Positions 1-7,096 of a stretch of 19,939 nt of DNA are shown here, piece by piece. The notes beneath the pieces were generated by a model. It worked only from the letters and a program-made list of their open reading frames with translations, was not told the origin of the DNA and made no database searches. Within the stretch, counting starts at the first letter, position 1, and each line of letters opens with the position of its first letter. Both the position numbers and the translations under genes were made by a program. The stretch comes from Microcaldota archaeon (lineage in GTDB: Archaea > Micrarchaeota > Micrarchaeia > Micrarchaeales > CABMGC01): NCBI GenBank assembly GCA_021846005.1, contig JAJZIZ010000006.1, positions 1 to 19,939 of the forward strand. Direction: 5' to 3'.

Positions 1-173
1 TGCTTCCGCCGGGGACATCGATACCATAACTGTGCACTGCGGCATGGTACGGCACAGGCGGCTACTACTTCAGCGGATGGTACGTAAACGGCCAGTTTGT
101 CTCATCAACGCCATGCTTTAACCCAGGCATAACTACGACCGCCGGAACAACATCGATAGAGGCTTACTACCAA
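1..173 (+). other. Upstream coding sequence of the glycine-rich gene, interrupted by TAA
   Basis: The frame of the glycine-rich gene stays open leftward from the first Met (174) to position 30 and encodes protein-like sequence of the same style: Tyr/Gly/Trp/Thr-rich, with segments such as YYFSGWYVNGQF and TTTAGTTSIEAYY. An in-frame TAA lies at 27-29, and the few codons left of it (LPPGTSIP) again look like the same protein. The real gene therefore probably starts left of the window. It is either interrupted by a nonsense or frameshift change here or carries a sequencing error. What is seen is the open frame and its composition; that it belongs to the same gene is inference. Confidence 0.4.
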
Positions 174-926
174 ATGGGGTCATTCCACACGCTCACCTAC
201 ACCACACCCGGAACATACTATTTCACCACTCCAACCGGAACCACAATAAGTAACCAGTATCAAATATCTGTTGTCGGTGCAGGCGGCGGAGCAGGCGGAG
301 GTTCTGTAGTGGCTCCTTCAACCGGTGCGGCATCGATACCTGGCACAGGCGCAGGAGGCGGCGCGTATGTTCTGGCAAATGCCACTGGGATTCCTGCTGG
401 TACCACCCTGACAATAAATGTGGGAAGCGGTGGAGTCTACTCTACAAATAACGGAACGACAGGAGGTTCATCTTCCGTAGGATATTCTGTATTCACAATC
501 ACCTCGGGAGGAGGCGCAGGAGGGCAAAGCGAATGGGATTCAAGCCAGGCATACATCTCCAACAACGTATACTGCGCTCCTATAAATGGGGGATCCGGCG
601 GTTCTGTTTCAGTATCAGGATCAAATGTGAATGTACTGACAAATGACCAAGGCCAACCTGGAGTCACCAATGACATGTGCGAAGGCGATTATAACAACGG
701 CGGCAATTCCGGAAACAATGAAGGCGCAGGCGGAGCATCAGCAACTGCCATAGGTGCAAATGGAAACCCTGGAGGCGCATATGGCGGAGGAGGCGGAGGA
801 GGAAGCCAAGTATCAATCAACGTAGTTCCGCACACTTCCAGCTACTCTTGTAACGGAAATTGCTACACTGTAGGAGGCACCGGAGGAAACGGAATGGTTT
901 CCATAACGTGGTTTGGCCCGCCATAA
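174..926 (+). CDS. Glycine-rich surface-type protein, C-terminal part
   Basis: The 250 residues from the first Met are dominated by Gly, Ser, Thr, Asn and Val. The start (TYTTPGTYYFTTPTGTT, then an ISVVGAGGGAGGG run) resembles the bacterial/archaeal glycine-rich domain in which a short beta-strand follows a 'tpGtytFttP' motif. The middle is a series of GG-containing turns, a GGAYGGGGGGG run follows, and the end (GGNGMVSITW) matches the usual last strand of such domains. Four Cys residues (in NVYCAP, NDMCEG, and SCNGNCY) could form disulfides outside the cell. No signal peptide is visible because the true N-terminus is upstream; the Met at 174 is only the first ATG after in-frame coding sequence. 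Role unknown: cell-surface, adhesin or fibre-like material is likely. No partner gene is visible. Confidence 0.55.
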   Translation: MGSFHTLTYTTPGTYYFTTPTGTTISNQYQISVVGAGGGAGGGSVVAPSTGAASIPGTGAGGGAYVLANATGIPAGTTLTINVGSGGVYSTNNGTTGGSSSVGYSVFTITSGGGAGGQSEWDSSQAYISNNVYCAPINGGSGGSVSVSGSNVNVLTNDQGQPGVTNDMCEGDYNNGGNSGNNEGAGGASATAIGANGNPGGAYGGGGGGGSQVSINVVPHTSSYSCNGNCYTVGGTGGNGMVSITWFGPP

Positions 927-951
927 TTATTATCTGCGGATCACATGGACA

Positions 952-963
952 TTGCTATATTAA
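952..963 (+). promoter_or_regulatory. Possible TATA box before candidate structured RNA
   Basis: The string GCTATATTAA lies about 20-25 bases before the 5' arm of the inverted repeat that starts near 975, which is the normal archaeal TATA-to-start distance. There is no good protein gene just downstream for it to serve. A single AT-rich match in an intergenic region is weak evidence by itself. Confidence 0.3.
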
Positions 964-974
964 CGCAGTAAGCG

Positions 975-1064
975 GAAATCCCACGAAAACTTTGAGAGGA
1001 AAAAGTTTGTGCAATGAAGACTAACTCTTGTGCATCATACGCAATTATGTTCATGTGGGATTTT
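975..1064 (+). ncRNA. Candidate structured RNA with nested stems
   Basis: A perfect 9-bp inverted repeat, AAATCCCAC (976-984) with GTGGGATTT (1055-1063), extends to 11 bp if G-U pairs at both ends are allowed. Nested inside are a perfect 7-bp hairpin (AAACTTT 987-993 with AAAGTTT 1002-1008, 8-base loop) and two weaker hairpins (AAGA 1017-1020 with TCTT 1026-1029, flanked by GCA/TGC; CATA 1036-1039 with TATG 1046-1049). A TATA-like box precedes it and the 3' arm ends in TTTT. It has the shape of a closing stem around a multi-way junction. It is not a tRNA, and no clear box C/D or H/ACA motifs were found. It could also be a remnant of a small mobile element or a chance fold. Confidence 0.3.
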
Positions 1065-1228
1065 GTTACGGTACTACCTACTGCCAAAATGACATATTGC
1101 TTCCAGCGCTTGGTGTAATTTCACGTATTATTGTTTCATTCGATGCTCAAAATACGCGCGCACCAACTGGCATAATTGCCGCTCTGCTGCCAAAGAATCA
1201 ACACGACTGATAGGCATCAGCCGCGCTT

Positions 1229-1246
1229 AAAAAAAGACTTCCGTCT
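1229..1246 (-). terminator. Hairpin plus T-run downstream of prefoldin
   Basis: Read on the minus strand this is AGAC-GGAA-GTCT followed at once by seven T residues, about 35-50 bases past the prefoldin stop codon. The stem is only 4 bp, but archaeal terminators depend mainly on the T-run. Confidence 0.45.
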
Positions 1247-1279
1247 ATCCTGCTGGCGAATCTGGTTTTTGTCACACGA

Positions 1280-1645
1280 CTAAGAAAGTCCCTGCGCCTT
1301 GCGGTACATCTCGGTTATCTTGTCGTTTAGCGTCTTTTCCTTGTTTCTTAGATCCGTATAGCTTCTGTTAGCGTTCTGAAGCCTCACGTCGTTAAGCTCA
1401 GACCTGTCCTTTATGTCAGCAATTGCCTTTTCCTTTGCAGTCTCAACTATGACTCCGCCTACGCTTATGTATATCTTGCCTTCTGCCTTATCGAGTTCTT
1501 CCTTTGCCCGGTCCATATCCATCTTCTGGCCTTGCAACTGTTCAAGCTGCATCGCAATGCTCCTGAGCTGCTCCTGAAGCACCTGATACTCTTTAAGCAT
1601 CTTTTCAAGCTCGCTTTCCTGCGGCTGTGTCTCTCCTGCTGCCAT
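1280..1645 (-). CDS. pfdB: Prefoldin subunit beta
   Basis: A 121-residue protein, the usual length for archaeal prefoldin beta. Two long amphipathic helices (about residues 10-50 and 80-118) form a coiled coil with heptads rich in Leu, Gln and Glu. They flank the short beta-hairpin segment AEGKIYISVGGVIVETAKEKA, which matches the family's 'vyk.vGgilv..tk.e' hairpin. Prefoldin is a jellyfish-shaped alpha2-beta4 chaperone that captures unfolded proteins in the cytosol and hands them to the thermosome. The ATG at 1645 was chosen because protein-like prefoldin sequence starts there and a GGTGAG ribosome-binding stretch lies just upstream. The frame stays open far upstream, but that part is antisense to the HAD gene and has no prefoldin character. 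Divergent from the HAD gene, sharing an AT-rich promoter region. Confidence 0.85.
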   Translation of the reverse strand: MAAGETQPQESELEKMLKEYQVLQEQLRSIAMQLEQLQGQKMDMDRAKEELDKAEGKIYISVGGVIVETAKEKAIADIKDRSELNDVRLQNANRSYTDLRNKEKTLNDKITEMYRKAQGLS

Positions 1646-1675
1646 AAAATCAATCTCACCAGTATATTGGAAGAA

Positions 1676-1690
1676 GGATTTTATATTGTT
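1676..1690. promoter_or_regulatory. Shared divergent TATA region for prefoldin and HAD genes
   Basis: The stretch around GATTTTATATTG reads as ATATAAAAT on the minus strand, about 35-40 bases before the prefoldin ATG, and as TTTTATATT on the plus strand, about 35-40 bases before the HAD GTG. Both spacings suit an archaeal TATA box with a short leader. This is the only AT-rich stretch between the two divergent genes. Confidence 0.4.
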
Positions 1691-1720
1691 ATTGCATATT
1701 CTTATCCGGGACGGATTTGA

Positions 1721-2443
1721 GTGGAAGGATTGAAGTTGCGCAAAGAGAGCGCAACAAAGGAAAACGCGGCAGCAAAAGACTTTCTTGAAATTTCGAGAAA
1801 CAAGGATCGCATAGCCGAGCTCAGCATTCTGCGCAATATAACCATATCGACAATAATATTTGATCTTTCGGAGGTGCAGATAACCGGCCTCCTGGGCGTG
1901 GAGAAAAAGCTGGGCACACTGTTGGGAAAAACCCCAATCGAGATATCCGCCGCGCTCATCGGCGATGATTTGAATTCGTTTTTCCATGGGAAAATAAGCG
2001 AAGACGAATACCTTCACAGAACTATAAGAAAAAACAACTGGAGGGTAGATACCGGCCAGCTAAAAAAAATAATAAGGGAAAACTTCGCCGAGATAGAAGG
2101 CACCAGAAAGATAATCGAGAGACTGAAGCGCCAGGGGTTCAAGCTGGGCCTTCTTTCGGTGCACGGCAAGGAGTGGATAGAATATGCTTCAGGAAAATTT
2201 GATTATCACAAGCTTTTTGACGTGGTATTGTATTCTTTCGAAATAGCGGTCTCGAAGCCCGACAGAAAAGCATACGAAATAATAATAGAAAAATTGGGAG
2301 TCAAGCCTCAAGAATGTATGTTCGTAGACAACAGCCCGGAGAACCTTCTTCCGGCGAAGGCTCTCGGCATGAAGACGGTGCTTTTCAAAAGCGCAGATCA
2401 GCTTGAGGCCGAACTCAGGAGGATAGGGCTCTTCAAGGATTAG
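1721..2443 (+). CDS. HAD-superfamily hydrolase with altered motif I
   Basis: A 240-residue haloacid-dehalogenase-fold protein. Motif I is TIIFDLSEVQ (nucleophile Asp48); motif II is LLSVHG (Ser146); the motif III Lys is in SKPD (Lys179); motif IV is MFVDNSPENL (Asp203). The helical cap lies between about 60 and 125. The order and the FVDNSPENL signature resemble the YihX/epoxide-hydrolase-like branch of small-molecule phosphatases. The residue two after the nucleophile, usually the Asp general acid, is Ser50 here; branches with Gly at this place exist and some are active, so loss of activity is not proven. Substrate unknown. The start is GTG at 1721, giving about 45 residues before the fold, so a later start is possible. 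It converges on the Pth2 gene with a 9-base gap. Confidence 0.75.
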   Translation: MEGLKLRKESATKENAAAKDFLEISRNKDRIAELSILRNITISTIIFDLSEVQITGLLGVEKKLGTLLGKTPIEISAALIGDDLNSFFHGKISEDEYLHRTIRKNNWRVDTGQLKKIIRENFAEIEGTRKIIERLKRQGFKLGLLSVHGKEWIEYASGKFDYHKLFDVVLYSFEIAVSKPDRKAYEIIIEKLGVKPQECMFVDNSPENLLPAKALGMKTVLFKSADQLEAELRRIGLFKD

Positions 2444-2452
2444 CCTCCCTTT

Positions 2453-2836
2453 CTAAAGCAGTTTCAGCATAGAGGTCAGCGGATTCAATTCCCTGGTAGG
2501 CCAAGGGCCTACTCCAAGCGCAGTCACTGTACCCGGCGGAAGCTGCGTCAATCCAGCGTCGGTAACAAGCGCACATGGTATCTTCTTGTATTTGAAGGCA
2601 CCAAAAAGCTTTTTCAGCGATTCTTCATTTTCCACTTTAAGCACTATTTTCTTGCCTCCGGTGCTGAGCCATTCATCTGCTATCTTTCTGTCTTTTTCAC
2701 TCGCGTCAAGATAGCTCATCACCGCAGCATGTCCAACCTGCGCCGCGAGTTTTCCAGTGCCCATCTTTATGTCCTTTCTTACTATTATTACCTGTTTTAT
2801 CTCTTCGCCAATTCCCTGCATGGATATCCTTGACAT
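2453..2836 (-). CDS. pth2: Peptidyl-tRNA hydrolase, archaeal/eukaryotic type (Pth2)
   Basis: 127 residues covering a complete Pth2 domain. Family signatures are VRKDIKMGTGKLAAQVGHAA (residues 19-38; Lys and His typical of the active site), the VTDAGLTQLPPGT segment with Asp93 and Thr104, and the closing TALGVGPWP. The enzyme releases tRNA from peptidyl-tRNA that has dropped off the ribosome. It is unrelated to bacterial Pth. The gene is leftward and converges on the HAD gene. Translation could start at the first ATG (2836) or at a Met five residues later; the TATA-like box 15-24 bases upstream suggests a leaderless or near-leaderless message. Confidence 0.92.
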   Translation of the reverse strand: MSRISMQGIGEEIKQVIIVRKDIKMGTGKLAAQVGHAAVMSYLDASEKDRKIADEWLSTGGKKIVLKVENEESLKKLFGAFKYKKIPCALVTDAGLTQLPPGTVTALGVGPWPTRELNPLTSMLKLL

Positions 2837-2850
2837 ACTTGTATGGGAAT

Positions 2851-2860
2851 CTAAATAATC
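2851..2860 (-). promoter_or_regulatory. Possible TATA box of pth2
   Basis: On the minus strand this is GATTATTTAG, placed so that transcription would begin at or just before the pth2 start codon, as in leaderless archaeal messages. The match is AT-rich but not a strong consensus. The rest of the 137-base gap between pth2 and priS shows nothing definite apart from an AT-rich stretch (AAATTAGATAAAT) just before priS. Confidence 0.3.
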
Positions 2861-2973
2861 CTTGCCATTGGCTTCGTCCTTCGGGATTATCTGTTATGCC
2901 TTAGCTTCTATTCCTTCACGTTCGCTTTCCCTAATGCCACGGAAAGATAAATTAGATAAATGCGCGATGCCTA

Positions 2974-4140
2974 ATGTATATGATGGAAAGCGGCTCAAAA
3001 GAGGAAGAGTTCATTACCTCTCTCATACGCGATTACTACAAATCCACAAAGGGCATAATTACCGACAGGATAGCCGCGCGCGAATTTGGCGCAGGCACCT
3101 TTGAAAGGAAAATAGCATATAGACATCTGCATTTCAGGAATGAGAGTGATTTATACGCCTTCCTCAGGGAACGCGCACCCGCATATGTGTCATATTCTGT
3201 AGCTTACTACAACAGGCCTGAAGCAAGGCCCATGTCCAACAAGGGCTGGCTCGGCTCAGAGCTGATTTTTGATTTAGATGCGACCGACATGCATCTGAAA
3301 TGCCAGGCCGAGCACGGCAGATCATGGGTCTGCATGAATTGTTTTGATTTGGTGAAGGCGGAGACAGTAAAGCTCATCGAGGATTTCCTGATTCCGGATT
3401 TCGGCTTCTCTGGGAAAGAGCTGGAGATAAATTTCAGCGGCAACAGGGGCTATCATGTCCATGTGAAAAAGGACTCAGTGCTGCAGTTATCCGGAATCGC
3501 AAGGAAACAGATAAGCGACTACATATCCGGGAACGGAATAACTGCCGAAGCCTTATTTCCGACAATGGGCAGGCGCGGCGTGAAGCTGATAGGTCCGAAA
3601 CCCGAAGACAAGGGCTGGCGCGGAAAGATGGCAAGGAACTTCATATCCGACATGGAAAAAGGCCAGGAAAACCTTGAAGCTCTCGGGATAGAGCATCAAA
3701 CGGCAAGAAACCTGTATAATAAGAGGGCATTAATAAGCATGGGCATCAAGAACGGAAATTGGGACATGGTCTACATAAAGAACAAGGCAGAGTTCTGGAA
3801 GAAGATTCTTGCCAGCCAGGCAATATCACAATCCGACAGGATAGACAAGAATGTCACAAAGGACCCTACCCATCTGATCCGCATGCCTGGCACAATACAC
3901 GGAGAGACAGGGCTGGTTGCCAAAAAGATAGCTTCCGTTTCCGAGTTGTCGGCGTTTGAGCCGATGTCTGAGGCTATCGCATTTAAGAAAGGGGATATCG
4001 GGATCATGCCGAAGGCAAAAAAAGAGTTCATCATGGCAGGCCAGACTTTCTCCACGGCAGAAGGCGAAAAAGCAACACTACCTGTATATGCTGGTGTATA
4101 CTTAGCTTTAAAAGGATTAGCATCCATATATATGATCTGA
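2974..4140 (+). CDS. priS: DNA primase, small catalytic subunit
   Basis: 388 residues of the archaeal/eukaryotic primase (AEP) family, complete. The catalytic Asp pair is in ELIFDLDATD (Asp100, Asp102). A zinc-binding set follows (Cys110, His114, Cys120, Cys123). The nucleotide-binding motif is SGNRGYHVH (155-163). The third catalytic region is TKDPTHLIRMPGTIHGETG (Asp297, His300, Arg303). The C-terminus (LPVYAGVYLALKGL) is also family-like. PriS makes primers for replication together with PriL, which is not in this window. The first ATG (2974) is used, but an ATG three codons later is equally possible. It lies just upstream of the ribosomal block with a 67-base gap that shows no clear TATA box. 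Confidence 0.93.
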   Translation: MYMMESGSKEEEFITSLIRDYYKSTKGIITDRIAAREFGAGTFERKIAYRHLHFRNESDLYAFLRERAPAYVSYSVAYYNRPEARPMSNKGWLGSELIFDLDATDMHLKCQAEHGRSWVCMNCFDLVKAETVKLIEDFLIPDFGFSGKELEINFSGNRGYHVHVKKDSVLQLSGIARKQISDYISGNGITAEALFPTMGRRGVKLIGPKPEDKGWRGKMARNFISDMEKGQENLEALGIEHQTARNLYNKRALISMGIKNGNWDMVYIKNKAEFWKKILASQAISQSDRIDKNVTKDPTHLIRMPGTIHGETGLVAKKIASVSELSAFEPMSEAIAFKKGDIGIMPKAKKEFIMAGQTFSTAEGEKATLPVYAGVYLALKGLASIYMI

Positions 4141-4207
4141 TTACGGCATTCGTATTTTCTTACGACTGCATTATTGTTACGTTAGATATTGGAATAACGG
4201 TGCACAA

Positions 4208-4768
4208 ATGGGCGCGTACAAATATATAAAAGAAAATTTCCAGCAAGGATACAAGGAGCGAAGCGACGTGCTGAGGGCAAGAATTGCCATGTGGAACAGC
4301 GAGTCGTCACTCACAAGAATAGAGAAGCCAACCAATGTGGCGCGCGCCAGGGAGCTTGGCTACAAGGACAAACAAGGTGTCGTAGTAGTAAGAGCAAGAA
4401 TAAAAAAGGGTCTCAGGAAGCGTGAAAAGCCAAGGGGAGGAAGGAAACCTTCCAAAAGCGGAAGATTCTTCTCAAGGAAGAAATCCCTGCAGGCAATAGC
4501 CGAGGAACGTTCATCAAGGTCATATTCAAACTGCGAAGTTCTCAACTCATATTATGTCGGAGAGGATGGAAAGTCCAAGTATTTCGAAGTAATGCTCCTG
4601 GACAGGGATCATGGCTCAATAACTGCAGACCCTCTATACTCCTCAATGATAGGAATGAGGGGAAGGGCCTTCAGGGGCCTTACCGCATCAGGCAAGAGGC
4701 ACAGAGGCATAGTATCAAGGGACGGAACAAGAATGGGCGCAAGCGTGCGCCAGATAGAGCGAAAGTGA
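4208..4768 (+). CDS. rpl15e: Ribosomal protein L15e (eL15)
   Basis: 186 residues with full-length similarity to archaeal/eukaryotic L15e: GAYKYIKENFQ at the N-terminus, RARELGYKDKQGVVVVRARI, the basic loop KREKPRGGRKPSKSG, YFEVMLLDRDHGSI and a C-terminal GRAFRGLTASGKRHRG. It is a large-subunit rRNA-binding protein with no bacterial counterpart. A GGTG ribosome-binding site lies 6 bases before the ATG. Pcc1 follows after 10 bases, so the two are probably co-transcribed. Confidence 0.95.
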   Translation: MGAYKYIKENFQQGYKERSDVLRARIAMWNSESSLTRIEKPTNVARARELGYKDKQGVVVVRARIKKGLRKREKPRGGRKPSKSGRFFSRKKSLQAIAEERSSRSYSNCEVLNSYYVGEDGKSKYFEVMLLDRDHGSITADPLYSSMIGMRGRAFRGLTASGKRHRGIVSRDGTRMGASVRQIERK

Positions 4769-4778
4769 AGATGTTTCG

Positions 4779-5024
4779 ATGCCAGACGCTAGAATCTCGA
4801 TAAATGCAGGAAAGGACAAGAAAGATTACATTGAAATAATGGGAAAGTCGATGGAATTCAAAAGAAGCGGAGTGAAGCTGAAGAGCAGCAATGGGCGCAT
4901 AATGGCAACCATAAATGCAAAGGACTCAAAGGCGCTTCTCGCAACGATGCAAAGCTTTCTGAAAAAGCTCAGCATAGTGAATGCGATAGACTCCAAGCTC
5001 GAGATAACGGCAAGGAAACTATAA
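4779..5024 (+). CDS. pcc1: KEOPS complex subunit Pcc1
   Basis: 81 residues, the normal length of archaeal Pcc1. The layout is beta-strand, helix, then strands VKLKSSNGRIMATINAKD and a final helix SKALLATMQSFLKKLSIVNAI, matching the Pcc1 pattern 'v.g..l.l.i.a.d..alra.lns.l..l'. Pcc1 is the dimerising subunit of KEOPS, which together with Kae1 makes the t6A modification on ANN-decoding tRNAs. The other KEOPS genes are not in the window. It sits 10 bases after L15e, and its stop codon overlaps a TATA box that could drive L3. Identification rests on the short pattern and on size, so it is likely rather than certain. Confidence 0.7.
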   Translation: MPDARISINAGKDKKDYIEIMGKSMEFKRSGVKLKSSNGRIMATINAKDSKALLATMQSFLKKLSIVNAIDSKLEITARKL

Positions 5025-5028
5025 ATAG
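5019..5028 (+). promoter_or_regulatory. TATA box upstream of the L3 operon
   Basis: CTATAAATAG overlaps the pcc1 stop codon and is preceded by a purine-rich GGAAAC as expected of a BRE. It lies 42-49 bases before the L3 ATG, which would give a leader of roughly 20 bases carrying the GTGAG ribosome-binding site at 5061-5065. A second AT-rich stretch (TTAAAAAATATT) lies closer to the start but fits less well. Confidence 0.5.
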
Positions 5029-5068
5029 CTTAACTGATTAATACTTAAAAAATATTCAAAGTGAGAAG

Positions 5069-6031
5069 ATGAAAAAAGGATCACTGGAATTCTGGCCGCA
5101 CAGGAGAGCCGTAAGGCAGATGCCTCGCGTCAGGAGTTCCGCAAAGACTGAAGTTCCCTCATTCCTCGGGTATGTGGGTTTCAAGGCAGGAATGACGCAC
5201 GTAATGCTTATAGACGAGAATGAAGGCCCTTCAAAAGGCTCTGAAATTTACAAGCCTGTCACTCTGCTCGAACTTCCAAAGGTAGTCATATATGGCATAA
5301 GGTTCTACAAGCGAGGATATGCATACGTCGGAGTAGCAGGAGAGGCATATGACCAGAATGCCGCAAAGCATGTCGGCATAAAGGAGACAAAGAACAACGA
5401 CTTATCAAAATTCAAGGAAAAAATCGGCGAATACGAGAGGGTTACTGCCCTTGCATATCTGGATGCAGAGCCTATAGCAATAGCAAACAAGCGGGTGAGA
5501 AGATTCGAAATTCCAGTGGGCGGCAAGAACCCTCAGGAGATGCTGGCATTCATAGAGGGTTTCCTCGGCAAAGAGATCAAGTCATCAGAAGTATTCAAGC
5601 CCGGAGACATGATTGACACCACTTCCATTTCAAAAGGAAAAGGGTGGGCCGGACCTGTAAAAAGGTACAAGGTCGCAACACAGGGCAGGAAGGTTACGAA
5701 CAAATACAGGCATCTTGGTACCCTTGGTCCTTGGCATCCTGCAAAAGTACAGTTCGGAGTTCCGCAGGCAGGACACATGGGGTACAACTACAGGACCGAA
5801 AGAAACAAGCTGATAATAAAGATGGGAAGCCCGTCAGAGGCCGGAGAGGTGAATGTAAAGGGAGGCTACCTGAAATACGGAATGATAAAAAGCGATTATA
5901 TTATGATTGAAGGCTCAATACCTGGATCTACAAAGCGACTTATACGGATAAGAAAGGCTACGCGTTCATACAAGGAGACAAAACCGCCGAAGATAACATA
6001 TATTTCGCTTGAATCAAAGCAAGGCAAATGA
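5069..6031 (+). CDS. rpl3: Ribosomal protein L3 (uL3)
   Basis: 320 residues, archaeal L3 length. Clear landmarks are the N-terminal GSLEFWPHRRA, FLGYVGFKAGMTHVMLID, GDMIDTTSISKGKGWAGPVKRY, the loop GTLGPWHPAKVQFGVPQAGHMGYNYRTERNK that reaches toward the peptidyl-transferase centre, and the C-terminal YIMIEGSIPGSTKRLIRIR. It is an early-assembling large-subunit protein. First gene of the S10-type cluster here, with L4 starting 15 bases downstream. Confidence 0.97.
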   Translation: MKKGSLEFWPHRRAVRQMPRVRSSAKTEVPSFLGYVGFKAGMTHVMLIDENEGPSKGSEIYKPVTLLELPKVVIYGIRFYKRGYAYVGVAGEAYDQNAAKHVGIKETKNNDLSKFKEKIGEYERVTALAYLDAEPIAIANKRVRRFEIPVGGKNPQEMLAFIEGFLGKEIKSSEVFKPGDMIDTTSISKGKGWAGPVKRYKVATQGRKVTNKYRHLGTLGPWHPAKVQFGVPQAGHMGYNYRTERNKLIIKMGSPSEAGEVNVKGGYLKYGMIKSDYIMIEGSIPGSTKRLIRIRKATRSYKETKPPKITYISLESKQGK

Positions 6032-6046
6032 GAATAAGATGGTCTG

Positions 6047-6829
6047 ATGAATGCTGATGTGTATACAATCGAAGGGAACAAGAAGGAAAGTGTGGAATTG
6101 CCTCACGCCTTCAGCGCAGAATACAGGGAAGACCTGGTTAGGCGCGCTTTGCTCAGCGAGCAGAGCAGGAAGCTGCAGCCTCAGGGGCACAGCCCTCTCG
6201 CAGGATTGCAGACAACTGCACTTTATGTAGGAACATACGGGGGGTACAGGAGAGGAAGGCATATGGGTATTGCAATAAGGCCCAGGCAGAAGCTCGGGGG
6301 AGGAGCCATGGGAGACGTCAGGAGAATACCTTCTGCGGTAAAGGGTAAGAGAGCTCATCCGCACATGACCATCAAGATAATAAAGGAACGCATAAACAAG
6401 CGGGAATACATCAAGGCAATTGAATCTGCCATAGCCGGATGCGCAATGAGTTCTTCGATAAACGAGAGGCATCCGATAGGCAAACAGCTTCCGATAATCA
6501 TAGAAGACAGTATTGAAAATGTAACAAAGACGAAGGACCTTCTTAAGATTTTGGGAAGTCTGGGATTCTCGAAAGACATAGAACTCTCCCACAAGCCAAA
6601 GCTCCTTACGGGCAGAGGCTCAAAGAAGAGAAAATTCAGGAGAAGCCTGTTATTGGTAGTAGGAGATTCAAAAAAGATAAAGAAGGCAGGCCGTAACATA
6701 GCAGGAGTAGATGTTATAAATGTCAAGGAGCTTAATATAGAAACATTGGCTCCTGGCGTGCTGCCTAGGCCTACTGTCTGGAGCAAGAGCGCAATATCAG
6801 GGCTTACTGCAGCGCTCAAGGAAATGTGA
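6047..6829 (+). CDS. rpl4: Ribosomal protein L4 (uL4/L4e)
   Basis: 260 residues with archaeal L4 features: VELPHAFSAEYREDLVRRALLSEQSRKLQPQG, the extended loop GTYGGYRRGRHMGIAIRPRQKLGGGAMGDVRRIP that lines the exit tunnel, and a C-terminal Rossmann-like part ending in LNIETLAPGVLPRPTVWSKSAI. The start at 6047 is an ATG following the L3 stop by 15 bases. The end overlaps or abuts L23. Confidence 0.97.
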   Translation: MNADVYTIEGNKKESVELPHAFSAEYREDLVRRALLSEQSRKLQPQGHSPLAGLQTTALYVGTYGGYRRGRHMGIAIRPRQKLGGGAMGDVRRIPSAVKGKRAHPHMTIKIIKERINKREYIKAIESAIAGCAMSSSINERHPIGKQLPIIIEDSIENVTKTKDLLKILGSLGFSKDIELSHKPKLLTGRGSKKRKFRRSLLLVVGDSKKIKKAGRNIAGVDVINVKELNIETLAPGVLPRPTVWSKSAISGLTAALKEM

Positions 6830-6834
6830 TAACA

Positions 6835-7086
6835 ATGTCAGTACTTCAATACCCAATAGCGACCGAGAAGGCCCTAAACATGGTAGAGTCAAGGAATACC
6901 ATAACTTATGTGGTTAACATGGACGCGAACAAGAAGACAATAACCTCTGAATTCGAAAATATCTTCAAGGTAAAGATATCAAGCATAAATACTGTAATAA
7001 GCTCTGGAAACCAGAAGAAGGCGTATATAAGGCTTAAGCCGGAGTATCCTGCCTCTGATATTGCCAAGAAACTCAAATTAGTATGA
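6835..7086 (+). CDS. rpl23: Ribosomal protein L23 (uL23)
   Basis: 83 residues from the ATG at 6835 (SVLQYPIATEKALNMVES...). The family pattern 'P..TEKa' is followed by TYVVNMDANKKTITSEFENIFKVKISSINTVIS and KKAYIRLKPEYPASDIAKKL. It sits at the tunnel exit and contacts SRP and nascent chains. A GTG at 6826 overlapping the L4 stop would add three residues; the ATG is preferred because the family usually begins close to the 'P..TEK' motif. Confidence 0.95.
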   Translation: MSVLQYPIATEKALNMVESRNTITYVVNMDANKKTITSEFENIFKVKISSINTVISSGNQKKAYIRLKPEYPASDIAKKLKLV

Positions 7087-7096
7087 CGGTGCAAAA

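Noticed and set aside
1028..1210. 60-codon plus-strand ORF in the intergenic region
   Set aside because: Starts with GTG, has no ribosome-binding site, overlaps the candidate structured RNA and has no protein-like pattern.
1207..1220. Small hairpin CTGAT-AGGC-ATCAG
   Set aside because: Only 5 bp, without a T-run directly after it on either strand; too weak to call a terminator or box C/D RNA.
1646..2017. Upstream extension of the prefoldin frame by 124 codons
   Set aside because: It is antisense to the HAD gene, has a Cys/Phe-rich composition without prefoldin character, and a good ATG with ribosome-binding site exists at 1645.
6014..6592. 192-codon minus-strand ORF across L4
   Set aside because: Shadow frame of a certain ribosomal gene; odd composition and no domain.
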